Source: Timonella corticicola
GTDB taxonomy: Bacteria; Actinomycetota; Actinomycetes; Actinomycetales; Cellulomonadaceae
Length of the DNA stretch: 64,000 nt
Assembly: GCF_042683685.1 (NCBI RefSeq)
Contig: NZ_JBHUOP010000007.1
Span: 1 to 64,000, forward strand
Direction of reading: 5' to 3'
Each line of letters opens with the position of its first letter. The first letter of the stretch is position 1. This document shows positions 50,190 through 58,507 of this stretch, piece after piece. The notes under the pieces were generated by a model, which saw nothing but the letters and a program-made list of their open reading frames with translations, searched no databases and was not told the DNA's origin. A program made the position numbers and the translations under genes.

Positions 50190-52267
50190 CAGCCGTTGAT
50201 CAGACGCCAGCGACCCACCAGGTAACGGCCAAGATCGATAAGACCTACCTTGAGGACAAACTCCTCGGGCGTTGGAAGGATTTGCGTCTCATCGCGCGCG
50301 GATTCGCCCGTGATCCGCGTATCATCCGCGATCCCTCCCTCGGTATGGACGAGCACCGCGAACGAGTGCTCGAACAACTGAAGATCCTTGTCTCCGAGGC
50401 GCAAGTGCTCCGAGCCTTCCCCGAACGCCTCGGAGGAAGCGATGACTCCGGTGGAGGAATCGCCGGATTCGAGGAACTTCTCGCGGCGGACCCATCACTC
50501 CAGATCAAGGCCGGTGTGCAGTGGGGTCTGTTCTGCGCCGCGATCCACCACCTATCGACCCCAGAGCAGCAGGACCGCCTGCTCGGTGCGGCCATGCGAC
50601 TTGAGGTACCCGGCGCGTTTGCCATGACCGAGATCGGTCACGGCTCCGACGTGGCCTCCATCGCCACCACCGCGACCTTCAACGAAGACAGCGGCGACTT
50701 CACACTCCACACCCCATTCCGTGCGGCATGGAAGGACTACCTCGGCAACGCTGCGCTGCACGGCCAGGCAGCGGTCGTGTTCGCGCAGCTCATCACCAAG
50801 GGCGTCAACCACGGCGTGCACGCGTTCTACGTACCCATCCGGGAGCAAAACGAAGACGGCAGCACCGGCGCGCTCCTGCAGGGAGTCTCGTCCGAGGACG
50901 ACGGACTCAAAGGCGGGCTCAACGGCATCGACAACGGCCGCCTCGCGTTCGACAACGTGCGCGTACCGCGCGAGAACCTGCTCGCCCGCTATGGCGAGGT
51001 GAGCGCGGACGGAACCTACTCGTCGCCAATCGAAAGCCCCGGGCGCAGGTTCTTCACCATGCTCGGCTCACTCGTGCAAGGACGCGTCTCGCTCGACGGC
51101 GCAGCCGGAGTCGCCAGCAAAATCGCACTGACCACTGCGATCACCTACGGTAACCAGCGTCGCCAATTCAACGGCGCGAGCGACACCGAGGAAACCGTGC
51201 TGATGGACTACCAAACCCACCAGCGCAGGCTCCTGCCGCTACTCGCAGAAGTGTACGCAGGACACTTCGCGCACGACCGCCTACTCGACCTGTTCCACGC
51301 CGTGTTCTCCGAAGAGGGCATGGACACCCCAGAGTCGCGCGAGGATCTCGAAACCCTCGCCGCAACGCTCAAGCCAGTGTCCACCTGGCGTGCACTGCAC
51401 GCATTGCAAACAGCACGCGAGGCATGCGGCGGAGCGGGATTCATGACCGAGAACCGACTCGTGCAACTACGCCAAGACATGGACATCTACGTCACCTTCG
51501 AAGGCGACAACACCGTTCTGCTGCAACTCGTGGGAAAGCGCCTGCTCACGGACTACGCCAAGCAGTTCAAGGGCATCACCGGCATGAACATGGCACGCTT
51601 CGTGATCGACCGCGCCGCAGACACCGTGCTCTACCGCACCCCACTCAACCGGGCCGTGCAATCCATCGCCGACACCGGACGTAGGGCACGATCCGCAAAC
51701 GAGTTGCGCGATGAGGAAACCCAGCGAGAACTACTCACCGACCGCGTGGAAACCATGGTCGAAAAGGTGGCCGCAGCGCTGCGCCCAGCAGCCAAGATGA
51801 GTCAAGCCGACGGAGCCGCACTGTTCAACGAACACCAAAGCGAACTCATCGAAGCGGCCAAAGCCCACGCCGACCTCGTGCAATGGGAAGCGTTCACCAA
51901 GGCGCTGCGCGATATCGAAGACCCAGGCACCCACTCGGTTCTCGTAGCGCTCCGCGACCTGTACGCACTCAGCCGCATCGAAGCGAACCTCGCCTGGTAT
52001 CTGATCAACGGACGACTCTCCACCCAGCGCGCAGAGACCGTCACCTCCTACATCAACCGCCTGCTCACCCGTCTACGCCCACATGCACAAGACCTCATCG
52101 AAGCCTTCGGTCTCGACGATGAACTCGTGCGCGCGACCATCGCAACCGGAGTGGAACAGAAGCGCCAAGATGAGGCCCGCGAGTACTATCGCAAGCAACG
52201 AGCCAGTGGAGATGCTCCCATCAGCGAAAAAACACTCGCAAAGGCAAAGAGGGCCACGAAACGTTAG
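50186..52267 (+). CDS. acyl-CoA oxidase/dehydrogenase family protein
   Basis: 693 residues, the size of acyl-CoA oxidases rather than the about 380-600 of most dehydrogenases. AFAMTEIGHGSDVASIATTATF (FAD-binding), FRAAWKDYLGNAALHG, GVNHGVHAFYVPIRE, GLNGIDNGRLAFDNVRVPRENLLARY, FFTMLGSLVQGRVSLDGAAG, REACGGAGFMTENRLVQLRQD, and Glu439 in YVTFEGDNTVLLQLVGK, the catalytic base position. It introduces the trans-2 double bond into acyl-CoA, supplying the hydratase, reductase and thiolase across the divergent promoter. AAAGGAG precedes ATG 50186, and the ATGA overlap with tetR shows coupling. The oxygen-versus-flavoprotein acceptor cannot be settled from sequence. Confidence 0.87.
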   Translation: MTAVDQTPATHQVTAKIDKTYLEDKLLGRWKDLRLIARGFARDPRIIRDPSLGMDEHRERVLEQLKILVSEAQVLRAFPERLGGSDDSGGGIAGFEELLAADPSLQIKAGVQWGLFCAAIHHLSTPEQQDRLLGAAMRLEVPGAFAMTEIGHGSDVASIATTATFNEDSGDFTLHTPFRAAWKDYLGNAALHGQAAVVFAQLITKGVNHGVHAFYVPIREQNEDGSTGALLQGVSSEDDGLKGGLNGIDNGRLAFDNVRVPRENLLARYGEVSADGTYSSPIESPGRRFFTMLGSLVQGRVSLDGAAGVASKIALTTAITYGNQRRQFNGASDTEETVLMDYQTHQRRLLPLLAEVYAGHFAHDRLLDLFHAVFSEEGMDTPESREDLETLAATLKPVSTWRALHALQTAREACGGAGFMTENRLVQLRQDMDIYVTFEGDNTVLLQLVGKRLLTDYAKQFKGITGMNMARFVIDRAADTVLYRTPLNRAVQSIADTGRRARSANELRDEETQRELLTDRVETMVEKVAAALRPAAKMSQADGAALFNEHQSELIEAAKAHADLVQWEAFTKALRDIEDPGTHSVLVALRDLYALSRIEANLAWYLINGRLSTQRAETVTSYINRLLTRLRPHAQDLIEAFGLDDELVRATIATGVEQKRQDEAREYYRKQRASGDAPISEKTLAKAKRATKR

Positions 52268-52594
52268 GAAAGAGTTCGTCACAAAATTGTTCTAAACGCT
52301 GTTGGAACTAAATTGTTCTTGGCATAGTTATATCTACCTGAGTGTTACGAACTTACATTCGCTGCGCTGCGGTAGGTGTTTGCCTCGCGAAACCCCTACG
52401 CTGCGCTGCTTTGTTCGTAATAGAACTTCGCGCACCATGCGCACCCCGCCCGGTAGCAACCCGACTGGATGCTACCGGGCGGACCTAACTTTCAACAGAA
52501 AGGCCATAGTGGACAATCCCGGTCATAGTCCCAACCACCTCCTCTCCGCGCCGCGCAGTGATGCGACGGCCTACAGCGCCCAGGAGGTGGACCC
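52268..52594. other. intergenic region with repeats and a terminator
   Basis: AAATTGTTCT occurs twice within 40 bases (about 52280-52320). An imperfect hairpin pairs GTAGGTGTTT with AAACCCCTAC inside repeated CGCTGCGCTGC (about 52355-52410). The strong hairpin is listed separately. No gene seen. Confidence 0.45.
52446..52482 (+). terminator. 13-bp hairpin before the CNNM genes
   Basis: CCGCCCGGTAGCA and TGCTACCGGGCGG are perfectly complementary with an 11-base loop. Probably the terminator of the acyl-CoA oxidase transcript. Confidence 0.7.
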
Positions 52595-53992
52595 GTGGTA
52601 ATAGTCTCCATAATCATCGGACTTCTGCTTATGGCAGCCGGCGCAATGTTCGTGGCCGCCGAGTTCTCGCTTGTGACGGTCAACAAGAACAACGTCAAGG
52701 CGGCAGCAGAACAGGGAGACAAGAAAGCAGATGGCGTGCTCAAAGCACTGTCCACGCTTTCCACTCAACTTTCCGGAGCACAGCTCGGAATCACCATCAC
52801 AAACCTTGGAATGGGTTTTGTGGCGGAGCCAGCCATCGCAGTGCTCATCACTCCCGTCCTTGAGGACCTTGGCATGTCCGCCACTCAAGCACGCGGAGTC
52901 TCGGTCACGCTCGCACTCGTGCTCATGACCGCACTGACCATGGTGTTCGGTGAACTTGTCCCCAAGAACCTGGCACTGGCGAAACCGCTCGAAACCGCAC
53001 GTTTCGTCACGGGATTCCAGCGCGGATTCTCCAAGGCAACCGCATGGATCATCACGTTCTTCAACGGAACCGCCAACCGCGTTCTCGGATTGTTCGGCAT
53101 CGAACCACAAGAGGAACTCGCATCCGCACGTTCTGCCGAAGAACTTGGGTTCCTGGTACGCCACTCGGCGCAGCAGGGAGTGCTCCCATCGCAAACCGCG
53201 CAACTCGTGGAACGCTCCCTTGCATTCGGTGAGCGCCGTGCGCACGACGCTATGACACCGCGCTCGCGGATGATGCACGTCACCAGTGCAACCACGCTCC
53301 TTGAACTGCTCGCACTAGCCAAGGAGACCGGACACTCCCGCTTCCCTGTGCTCGAACCCGGTGCGCGCGAAGTAGACGGTCTCGTGCACGTCCGCCAAGC
53401 CCTAGCTGTCCCATTCGACGAGCGCGCCACTGCGACCGTCGCGCAGGTCATGGGCGAAGCAACCCTCGTGCCCGACACCGTTGAACTCGACGACCTCATG
53501 GACACCCTGCGCGCAGGCGGACTCCAGATGGCCGTCCTGATCGACGAATCTGGAGACATCGCCGGAATCATCACCCTTGAGGACCTCGTGGAGGAACTCG
53601 TGGGCGAAGTCCGCGACGAACACGACCCAGACGGTGGTGAGATCGAATTTGTGTCCACCCACGAATGGACCGTCGACGCCTCGATTCGCCCAGACGAACT
53701 CGACGACGCGATCGACTTCGACATCCCCGAACACGAGGAATACGAGACCCTAGCAGGTCTGGTCACCCTCGAACTGGGACGTCTCGCACAACTTGGCGAT
53801 ACCGTCTACGTGTGCGAAGACGGACGAGTCTCCGAGGAACCATTCGACAACGAAGAGGACGGTTCGCACCCGCAATACCTGCGGCTCATCGTCACCGAAC
53901 TCGACAGCTCCCGCATCGAACGCCTGCACGTCACCCAACTGGGGCAGCGCAAAGAACACCAAGGCGCCGTCAAGGAAGGTGAAGCACGATGA
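52595..53992 (+). CDS. CNNM/CBS/CorC-domain membrane protein (1)
   Basis: 465 residues. DUF21/CNNM membrane domain at about 1-180 (GAMFVAAEFSLVTVNKN, QLSGAQLGITITNLGMGFVAEPAI, MVFGELVPKNLALAKP), a pair of CBS domains at about 210-340 (AMTPRSRMMHVTSATT, HSRFPVLEPG, GIITLEDLVEELVGEVRDEHD) and a C-terminal CorC/HlyC transporter-associated domain. Often annotated as hemolysin-like, but the family mediates or regulates magnesium/cobalt transport. The GTG start has a near-perfect AGGAGGT. Overlaps the next paralogue as ATGA. Confidence 0.88.
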   Translation: MVIVSIIIGLLLMAAGAMFVAAEFSLVTVNKNNVKAAAEQGDKKADGVLKALSTLSTQLSGAQLGITITNLGMGFVAEPAIAVLITPVLEDLGMSATQARGVSVTLALVLMTALTMVFGELVPKNLALAKPLETARFVTGFQRGFSKATAWIITFFNGTANRVLGLFGIEPQEELASARSAEELGFLVRHSAQQGVLPSQTAQLVERSLAFGERRAHDAMTPRSRMMHVTSATTLLELLALAKETGHSRFPVLEPGAREVDGLVHVRQALAVPFDERATATVAQVMGEATLVPDTVELDDLMDTLRAGGLQMAVLIDESGDIAGIITLEDLVEELVGEVRDEHDPDGGEIEFVSTHEWTVDASIRPDELDDAIDFDIPEHEEYETLAGLVTLELGRLAQLGDTVYVCEDGRVSEEPFDNEEDGSHPQYLRLIVTELDSSRIERLHVTQLGQRKEHQGAVKEGEAR

Positions 53993-55029
53993 ACCTCTGG
54001 CAAGGACTATTACTGACAGCCGGTCTGCTCGCCGCCAACGCGTTCTTTGTTGGTGCCGAGTTCGCGCTCATCGCAGCACGCCGCTCCATCATCGAGCCAA
54101 AAGCCCAAGAGGGTGGCCGCGCGGCGAAGATGACCCTGTGGGCCATCGAGAACGTGTCGTTCATGATGGCCGCAGCCCAAATGGGTATCACGCTGTTCTC
54201 ACTGCTCCTCGGAGCACTCTCCGAACCGATCATCGCGCACGCGCTGGAAGGCCCGTTCGAGCAGATCGGCATCCCAGAGAACCTGGTGCACCCCGTTGCG
54301 GTCGCGATCACGCTGCTGTTCATCACCTACCTGCACGTCGTGCTCGGTGAAATGGTGCCGAAGAACATTGCGCTCGCAGGGCCAGAACGCGCTGCGCTCG
54401 TGCTTGGTCCACCGCTCGTGATCATTGCCCGGATTTTCAAGCCTGTCCTGTGGACGCTTAACGGGCTCGGTAACGCTGTTCTGCGCCTTATGAAGGTCGA
54501 ACCCAAGAACGAGGTTGCCACAGTGTTCACTCAGCATGAGGTGGCAGACCTGGTTGAGGAATCGCAGGACGGCGGCATGATTTCCGAAGAAGACGAGCAA
54601 CTCCTCTTGAGTGCGCTCACGTTCGAGTCTCGCTCGGTGGAGAACGTTGTGATCCCGATGGCGCAGATGCGCACCCTTCAGGAGGGCTTCACCGCGGCAG
54701 CGGCGGAGGACGTGGCCCGCAACGGTTTCTCCCGCTTCCCCGTGGTCGGTAAGAACGGTCGTCCTATCGGTTACGTGCACATCAAGGACTTCCTTGACGT
54801 TGGCGCCGCTGAACGCGACCTTCCGGTGAAACCTGAGGTCATCCGCGCGATGCCTACCCTGAACGCGGGCGACTCACTCCAGATGGTGCTCTCCACGATG
54901 CAGCGCGATGGTGCACACCTCGCGCTCGTGGATGGCCCGCACGGACTGATCGGCGTGGTCACGCTGGAGGATGTTCTCGAAGAACTGGTTGGACAGATTC
55001 GCGACGATTCGAGGGCTTCCCGCGCATAG
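53989..55029 (+). CDS. CNNM/CBS-domain membrane protein (2)
   Basis: 346 residues. Same DUF21 membrane domain (NAFFVGAEFALIAARRSIIEP, AAAQMGITLFSLLLGALSEPIIA, VVLGEMVPKNIALAGPERAALV) and CBS pair (VVIPMAQMRTLQEGF, FSRFPVVGKNGRPIGYVHIKDFL, GVVTLEDVLEELVGQIRD), but no C-terminal CorC domain. The tandem arrangement of long and short paralogues suggests a heteromeric transporter. Confidence 0.88.
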   Translation: MNLWQGLLLTAGLLAANAFFVGAEFALIAARRSIIEPKAQEGGRAAKMTLWAIENVSFMMAAAQMGITLFSLLLGALSEPIIAHALEGPFEQIGIPENLVHPVAVAITLLFITYLHVVLGEMVPKNIALAGPERAALVLGPPLVIIARIFKPVLWTLNGLGNAVLRLMKVEPKNEVATVFTQHEVADLVEESQDGGMISEEDEQLLLSALTFESRSVENVVIPMAQMRTLQEGFTAAAAEDVARNGFSRFPVVGKNGRPIGYVHIKDFLDVGAAERDLPVKPEVIRAMPTLNAGDSLQMVLSTMQRDGAHLALVDGPHGLIGVVTLEDVLEELVGQIRDDSRASRA

Positions 55030-55052
55030 TCACCTCATGGCGGTGGCTGGCT

Positions 55053-55088
55053 GAGGGCCGCGAAACCCTGACGGGTTTCGCGGCCCTC
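55053..55088 (+). terminator. terminator after the CNNM pair
   Basis: A perfect 16-bp stem (GAGGGCCGCGAAACCC with its complement at 55073-55088) and TGAC loop begin 23 bases after the stop. No long U-run. Confidence 0.75.
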
Positions 55089-55111
55089 ATGCGTTTGTTG
55101 GGGGTGTGGGC

Positions 55112-55344
55112 CGGTCTCGCTGATACAGCGCCGAGTGCGGTCGGGCATCTGCGGTAGTTGATCGATCTGGAACCAGCGTGCTCCAAGGCTCTCGCCATCA
55201 GCCGGGTAAGGATCGCCGGATACCCACTCGGACCGGAAGGTCAGGTCAATACGTGATGACAGCGGTAGCCCCCGAAAGCCACAGGGGAGTAGTACCGACC
55301 TTGTCGCGTAACGCGAGGACGAACTCTGGAATGGCCGTGTTCAT
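55112..55344 (-). pseudogene. decayed NUDIX hydrolase gene
   Basis: From ATG 55344 the frame reads MNTAIPEFVLALRDKVGTTP then LWLSGATAVITY before a TGA. In the next frame, starting at the same point, DLTFRSEWVSGDPYPADGES then LGARWFQIDQLPQMPDRTRR follows. These are the N-terminal and C-terminal ends of a common actinobacterial NUDIX protein; the middle, including the Nudix box, is deleted and the junction is frameshifted. Not functional. Confidence 0.75.
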
Positions 55345-55353
55345 CAACGTACC

Positions 55354-55373
55354 CGAGCCTGCAAGAAGGCTCG
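55354..55373. terminator. small hairpin upstream of the decayed gene
   Basis: CGAGCCT GCAAGA AGGCTCG, 7-bp stem, just upstream of the decayed NUDIX start. Role unknown. The gap to the TM2 gene also contains the palindrome GACACAAAATGTGTC (about 55422-55436). Confidence 0.35.
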
Positions 55374-55533
55374 CGAAGACGCCACCTTCACATGTGCAGC
55401 CAGAAACGGGCTACACGCCTGGACACAAAATGTGTCTGCAATGTGAGTAGGACTATTCTCCTAGCGCCGCGGATAGGCTAACCTAATGCGCAGTGCGTAC
55501 TTTCGCACCCACACCAGCTTTAAAAGGACAACA

Positions 55534-55815
55534 ATGAGCACTCCAAACACGCAGTTTCAGCAGCCGGGTGCTGCAGGCCCTGTAGGCAGCAAATCGAAGA
55601 TCGTCGCCGGAATTCTCGGAATCCTCCTTGGAGGCTTTGGCGTTCACAACTTCTATCTCGGCAAGACGCAACGTGCGGTCATCCAGATCGTCGTCACCGT
55701 CGTTACGCTCGGTGCAGGTGCTATCTGGGGCTTCGTCGAGGGCATCCTGATCCTCGTGTCGAAGCCAGGCACCGACTGGCACAAGGACGCAGAGGGCCTC
55801 GAACTCCAAGACTGA
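55534..55815 (+). CDS. TM2-domain membrane protein (1)
   Basis: 93 residues. Short N-terminal tail, then the TM2 domain: KSKIVAGILGILLGGFGVHNFYLGKTQRAVIQIVVTVVTLGAGAIWGFVEGILIL, two membrane helices around the G-x-H-x-F-Y-L-G motif. Function unknown for the family. ATG 55534 follows AAAAGGACAACA; a TAACCT hexamer about 55 bases upstream is a possible -10. The last residues (DWHKDAEGLELQD) are repeated almost exactly in the next gene, so the two are tandem duplicates. Confidence 0.85.
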   Translation: MSTPNTQFQQPGAAGPVGSKSKIVAGILGILLGGFGVHNFYLGKTQRAVIQIVVTVVTLGAGAIWGFVEGILILVSKPGTDWHKDAEGLELQD

Positions 55816-55970
55816 AGATGGTCTGAGGAATCAGAGTTCAGAACGCTAGGAGTCACGCCGGGCGGCCGCTTTCATGAGAGAGTGGCCGCCTTCGGTATAC
55901 CTGCAGAAAATGTGTCGGAGGGCTGCGCTAATCTTTAAAGGACAAACGTGTTTACCAGCAAAGGACACTC

Positions 55971-56402
55971 ATGAGCACGCCGAACGATCCAGCCAGTCAG
56001 ACCAACCCATACGGTGGGCAGTCGGGCAACAGCGGCAACCCATACCAGAGCGGCCAACCGTATGGTGGCCCTCAGCAAGGTCAGCCCTACCAGCAGCAAC
56101 CATATGGTCAGCAGGGCCCATACGGCGGACAACAGCCTCCCTATATGCAGCCGCCAACCGGCCAGAAATCCAAGATCGTTGCCGGAATCCTCGGCATCTT
56201 GCTTGGCGTTTTTGGCGTACACAACTTCTACCTGGGTAACACGGGCAAGGCGGTCGCCCAACTTCTGATCACGGTTGTCAGTGTGGGAACGCTTGCGGTG
56301 ATCTCCAGCATCTGGGGTCTCGTTGAGGGTATCCTGATCCTCGTGTCAAAGCCGGGCGATCCATGGCACCGCGACGCTCGTGGTTTCGAGTTGCAGGACT
56401 GA
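55971..56402 (+). CDS. TM2-domain membrane protein (2), Gln/Tyr/Gly/Pro-rich tail
   Basis: 143 residues. The N-terminal 63 residues are low-complexity (repeats of PYGGQ/PYQQQ, prion-like composition), followed by the same TM2 domain (KSKIVAGILGILLGVFGVHNFYLGNTGKAVAQLL) and WHRDARGFELQD end. Paralogue of the gene 155 bases upstream. CAAAGGACACTC precedes the ATG. The sticky tail may promote self-association; the role is unknown. Confidence 0.85.
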   Translation: MSTPNDPASQTNPYGGQSGNSGNPYQSGQPYGGPQQGQPYQQQPYGQQGPYGGQQPPYMQPPTGQKSKIVAGILGILLGVFGVHNFYLGNTGKAVAQLLITVVSVGTLAVISSIWGLVEGILILVSKPGDPWHRDARGFELQD

Positions 56403-56415
56403 AACTGCTTCACTC

Positions 56416-57228
56416 TCACGGATTGCATCGGGCTGCCAGGAGACTGAGCAGCCCGATGTCGTCATACCAGGTCTCCAGGTTCCACGTATCCTTGCTCTGC
56501 GCGCCGATAGCGTGGCACTGGAACTGGTGTTCAAGCGACTCTCCGGGATGTTCGGTCACTTCGGGCAGGTCTCGCACAACGCTGTGCCAACCATAGTCTG
56601 AGACCGCAAGCCCGCCGTTACGTGCCCAACTGCTCGGCGTGATGAACAGGCGAGGTCCTTCGCGTTCATCCACCCATCGCGCAGACTCCACTGCCGTCTC
56701 GCCGAAAAACGCGGACAGTTCGGTGTCCTCCTCGAGGTTGCTGCGCCGCGTTGCCGTGAACACAATCTGATCGGCATGGTCTACGCGCTCCCATGCCCAT
56801 GCGTTTACGGGCGCACCAGGAGAGCGGGGCATGCTGATCCCCAGCACGAATGTGTCATCGATAAGCACCGCAACCGATTGGTCGACTAGGAGGCGTGTTG
56901 TCATGTCTTCGTGTTCGTCAAGTGCAATGACCAGTCCGTTGGCACTCGGCGCGGAGATCTCCAGCCCACCGCCGATGATCTCACCGGTACTTAGTCGTGG
57001 CAGATTATTCTCCCAGGTCACCGTAGCGGTTGTCGTAACCGTTCCCATTTCCGACGAAGTGGTGTCTTTGTCCGGCGCCTCACCTTCGGATGTCGTTTGG
57101 GTGCGGATCTCAGGTTCCGGCACCGCAGGTGCCGGAACCTGGGTGGACTGCCCGGCGGGCACGAGCGAACACCCTGCCAAAGCGAGAACTGGAAGGGCGG
57201 CAACCAGAATCGTCGAAAAGCGCCTCAT
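56416..57228 (-). CDS. DUF2599 lipoprotein
   Basis: 270 residues. Signal peptide MRRFSTILVAALPVLALAGC with lipobox LAGC, a Thr/Pro/Glu-rich linker, a beta-rich middle and a C-terminal DUF2599 domain: SSWARNGGLAVSDYGWHSVVRDLPE, then HQFQCHAIGAQSKDTWNLETWYDDIGLLSLLAARCNP, with two Cys that likely form a disulfide. Secreted and membrane-anchored; function unknown. ATG 57228 is chosen because the signal peptide starts there; upstream in-frame sequence is not protein-like. The start codon lies within a 9-bp stem (CATGGCATC/GATGCCATG, 57226-57246), which could limit initiation. Confidence 0.78.
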   Translation of the reverse strand: MRRFSTILVAALPVLALAGCSLVPAGQSTQVPAPAVPEPEIRTQTTSEGEAPDKDTTSSEMGTVTTTATVTWENNLPRLSTGEIIGGGLEISAPSANGLVIALDEHEDMTTRLLVDQSVAVLIDDTFVLGISMPRSPGAPVNAWAWERVDHADQIVFTATRRSNLEEDTELSAFFGETAVESARWVDEREGPRLFITPSSWARNGGLAVSDYGWHSVVRDLPEVTEHPGESLEHQFQCHAIGAQSKDTWNLETWYDDIGLLSLLAARCNP

Positions 57229-57317
57229 GGCATCAACGATGCCATGGCAACCTGGCAACCCAACCGCCGAGACGCCAACTACGCGTAAGCGGCGTGCAGG
57301 TTGCGGGGACCAGTGAG

Positions 57318-58343
57318 TCATGTCCTCTGGGAGGTGCGAGGACTCGCCACCGAAGCACGGGTCACAAGAGAGACCTCGAGAGAGATCGGCGGGGGAGTCC
57401 CCTGCCCCTTTTCGACCTCTTGAAGGACCAAGCGCGCGGCTTCTGCGCCTTTGGCTTGAATGTCCTGCGCCACGGTGGTCAGTCCTGGAGTCACCAGCGC
57501 GCTCATCTCAATGTTGTCGAAGCCAATGACGGAGATATCCTCGGGAACCCGAACACCGGCCTCGTTCAGACCCGCGAGGATTCCGATTGCGAGGGAGTCA
57601 GCGGTTGCGAAGACCGCAGTTACGTCAGGGTGGTCCTTCCTGAGTCTGCGTCCGAGAGCCTGTCCGTCCTCATAGGAGATGAGAGTCTCCACAACTGCGA
57701 TCTGACTCGGGTCAATGCCTGATGCAATGCAGGCCGATAGAAACCCCTCCCAACGTTGGCCCATCACGCCCATGCCTTCAAAGGGAGGCCCAGCGAACAG
57801 AAGTTGACTGTGCCCAGCCTCGGTGAGGCATGTTCCCGCAAGCCACCCGCCCCGCCTGTCATCGGTCCGAACCGAGATCGTGCGGGGATTCTCCGAATAG
57901 CTGTCTATCGCCACGAGGGGAACTCCGCTTACCTGAATGCGGTCGATCTGTGAATCGGCAAACTCAAGAAGGATCGCGCCGTCGAGAGCCCAACCCTTGA
58001 TCGCACCGGTGATGTCAGCTTCCTTCTCGATCCCCCGGAGCAGCACGTGATAACCCTCGTGGCGTAGATGCTTCTCCAAGCCGCCGATGACCTCCACCGT
58101 ATGTGGGCTCATGAGGAGGCTGTGGTCTTCTCCCACGGGCGTCAGTGCCGCGATTATGTGGGATTTTGAGGCAGCCAGACTGCGGGCAGGGAGATTGGGC
58201 ACGTAGCCGAGACGATCGGCGATCTCAAGCACGCGGTGTGCCGTTGCCTCTGAGACACGTGAACGTTTCCCGTTCATGACGTTGGAGACGGTCATCAGGC
58301 TGACGCCGGCCTCACTGGCGATGTCACTCAACCGAACTGGCAC
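57318..58343 (-). CDS. LacI-family regulator of the alpha-glucoside operon
   Basis: 341 residues. VRLSDIASEAGVSLMTVSNVMNGKRSRVSEATAHRVLEIADRLGYVPN is the LacI DNA-binding region with hinge LPARSLAASKS; then a sugar-binding core with AVFATADSLAIGILAGLNEAGVRVPEDISVIGFDNIEMSALVTPGLTTVAQD. Transcribed away from the GH13/ABC operon; two identical operators lie between. The GTG start has GAGGAG seven bases upstream. Confidence 0.9.
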   Translation of the reverse strand: MPVRLSDIASEAGVSLMTVSNVMNGKRSRVSEATAHRVLEIADRLGYVPNLPARSLAASKSHIIAALTPVGEDHSLLMSPHTVEVIGGLEKHLRHEGYHVLLRGIEKEADITGAIKGWALDGAILLEFADSQIDRIQVSGVPLVAIDSYSENPRTISVRTDDRRGGWLAGTCLTEAGHSQLLFAGPPFEGMGVMGQRWEGFLSACIASGIDPSQIAVVETLISYEDGQALGRRLRKDHPDVTAVFATADSLAIGILAGLNEAGVRVPEDISVIGFDNIEMSALVTPGLTTVAQDIQAKGAEAARLVLQEVEKGQGTPPPISLEVSLVTRASVASPRTSQRT

Positions 58344-58396
58344 GTGGGCTCCTCTTCCTAGGGTCTCGCATCTAGTGTAGCCGCTACCAGCAGCAA

Positions 58397-58411
58397 TGAT
58401 ATAGCGCTAAA
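58397..58411. promoter_or_regulatory. LacI operator O1 (alpha-glucoside locus)
   Basis: TGATATAGCGCTAAA with palindromic core TAGCGCTA, exactly repeated at 58467. Lies upstream of the -35 and in the LacI gene's own promoter region, so autoregulation is likely. Confidence 0.75.
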
Positions 58412-58430
58412 TCTTATTTACCTGGATCTG

Positions 58431-58460
58431 TTGACACAGGTTTGCATGTGAGCCTAATAT
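58431..58460 (+). promoter_or_regulatory. sigma-70-type promoter of the alpha-glucoside operon
   Basis: Consensus TTGACA (58431-58436), 18-base spacer, TAATAT (58455-58460). Transcription should start near 58467, inside operator O2. Confidence 0.8.
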
Positions 58461-58466
58461 CGCAAG

Positions 58467-58481
58467 TGATATAGCGCTAAA
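58467..58481. promoter_or_regulatory. LacI operator O2 (alpha-glucoside locus)
   Basis: Second exact copy of TGATATAGCGCTAAA, 70 bases after O1 and over the predicted start site, placed to block initiation. Confidence 0.75.
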
Positions 58482-58507
58482 CCTATTTCATTCAAGGACG
58501 AACAACG

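Noticed and set aside
52280..52320. Short direct repeats (AAATTGTTCT twice) as a possible CRISPR or origin-like iteron
   Set aside because: Only two 10-base copies, no regular spacing, no cas genes; nothing else in the window resembles a CRISPR array.
52885..53766. A 293-codon open frame antisense to the first CNNM gene
   Set aside because: Fully nested in a gene with clear domains; Ser/Arg-rich product typical of an antisense shadow.
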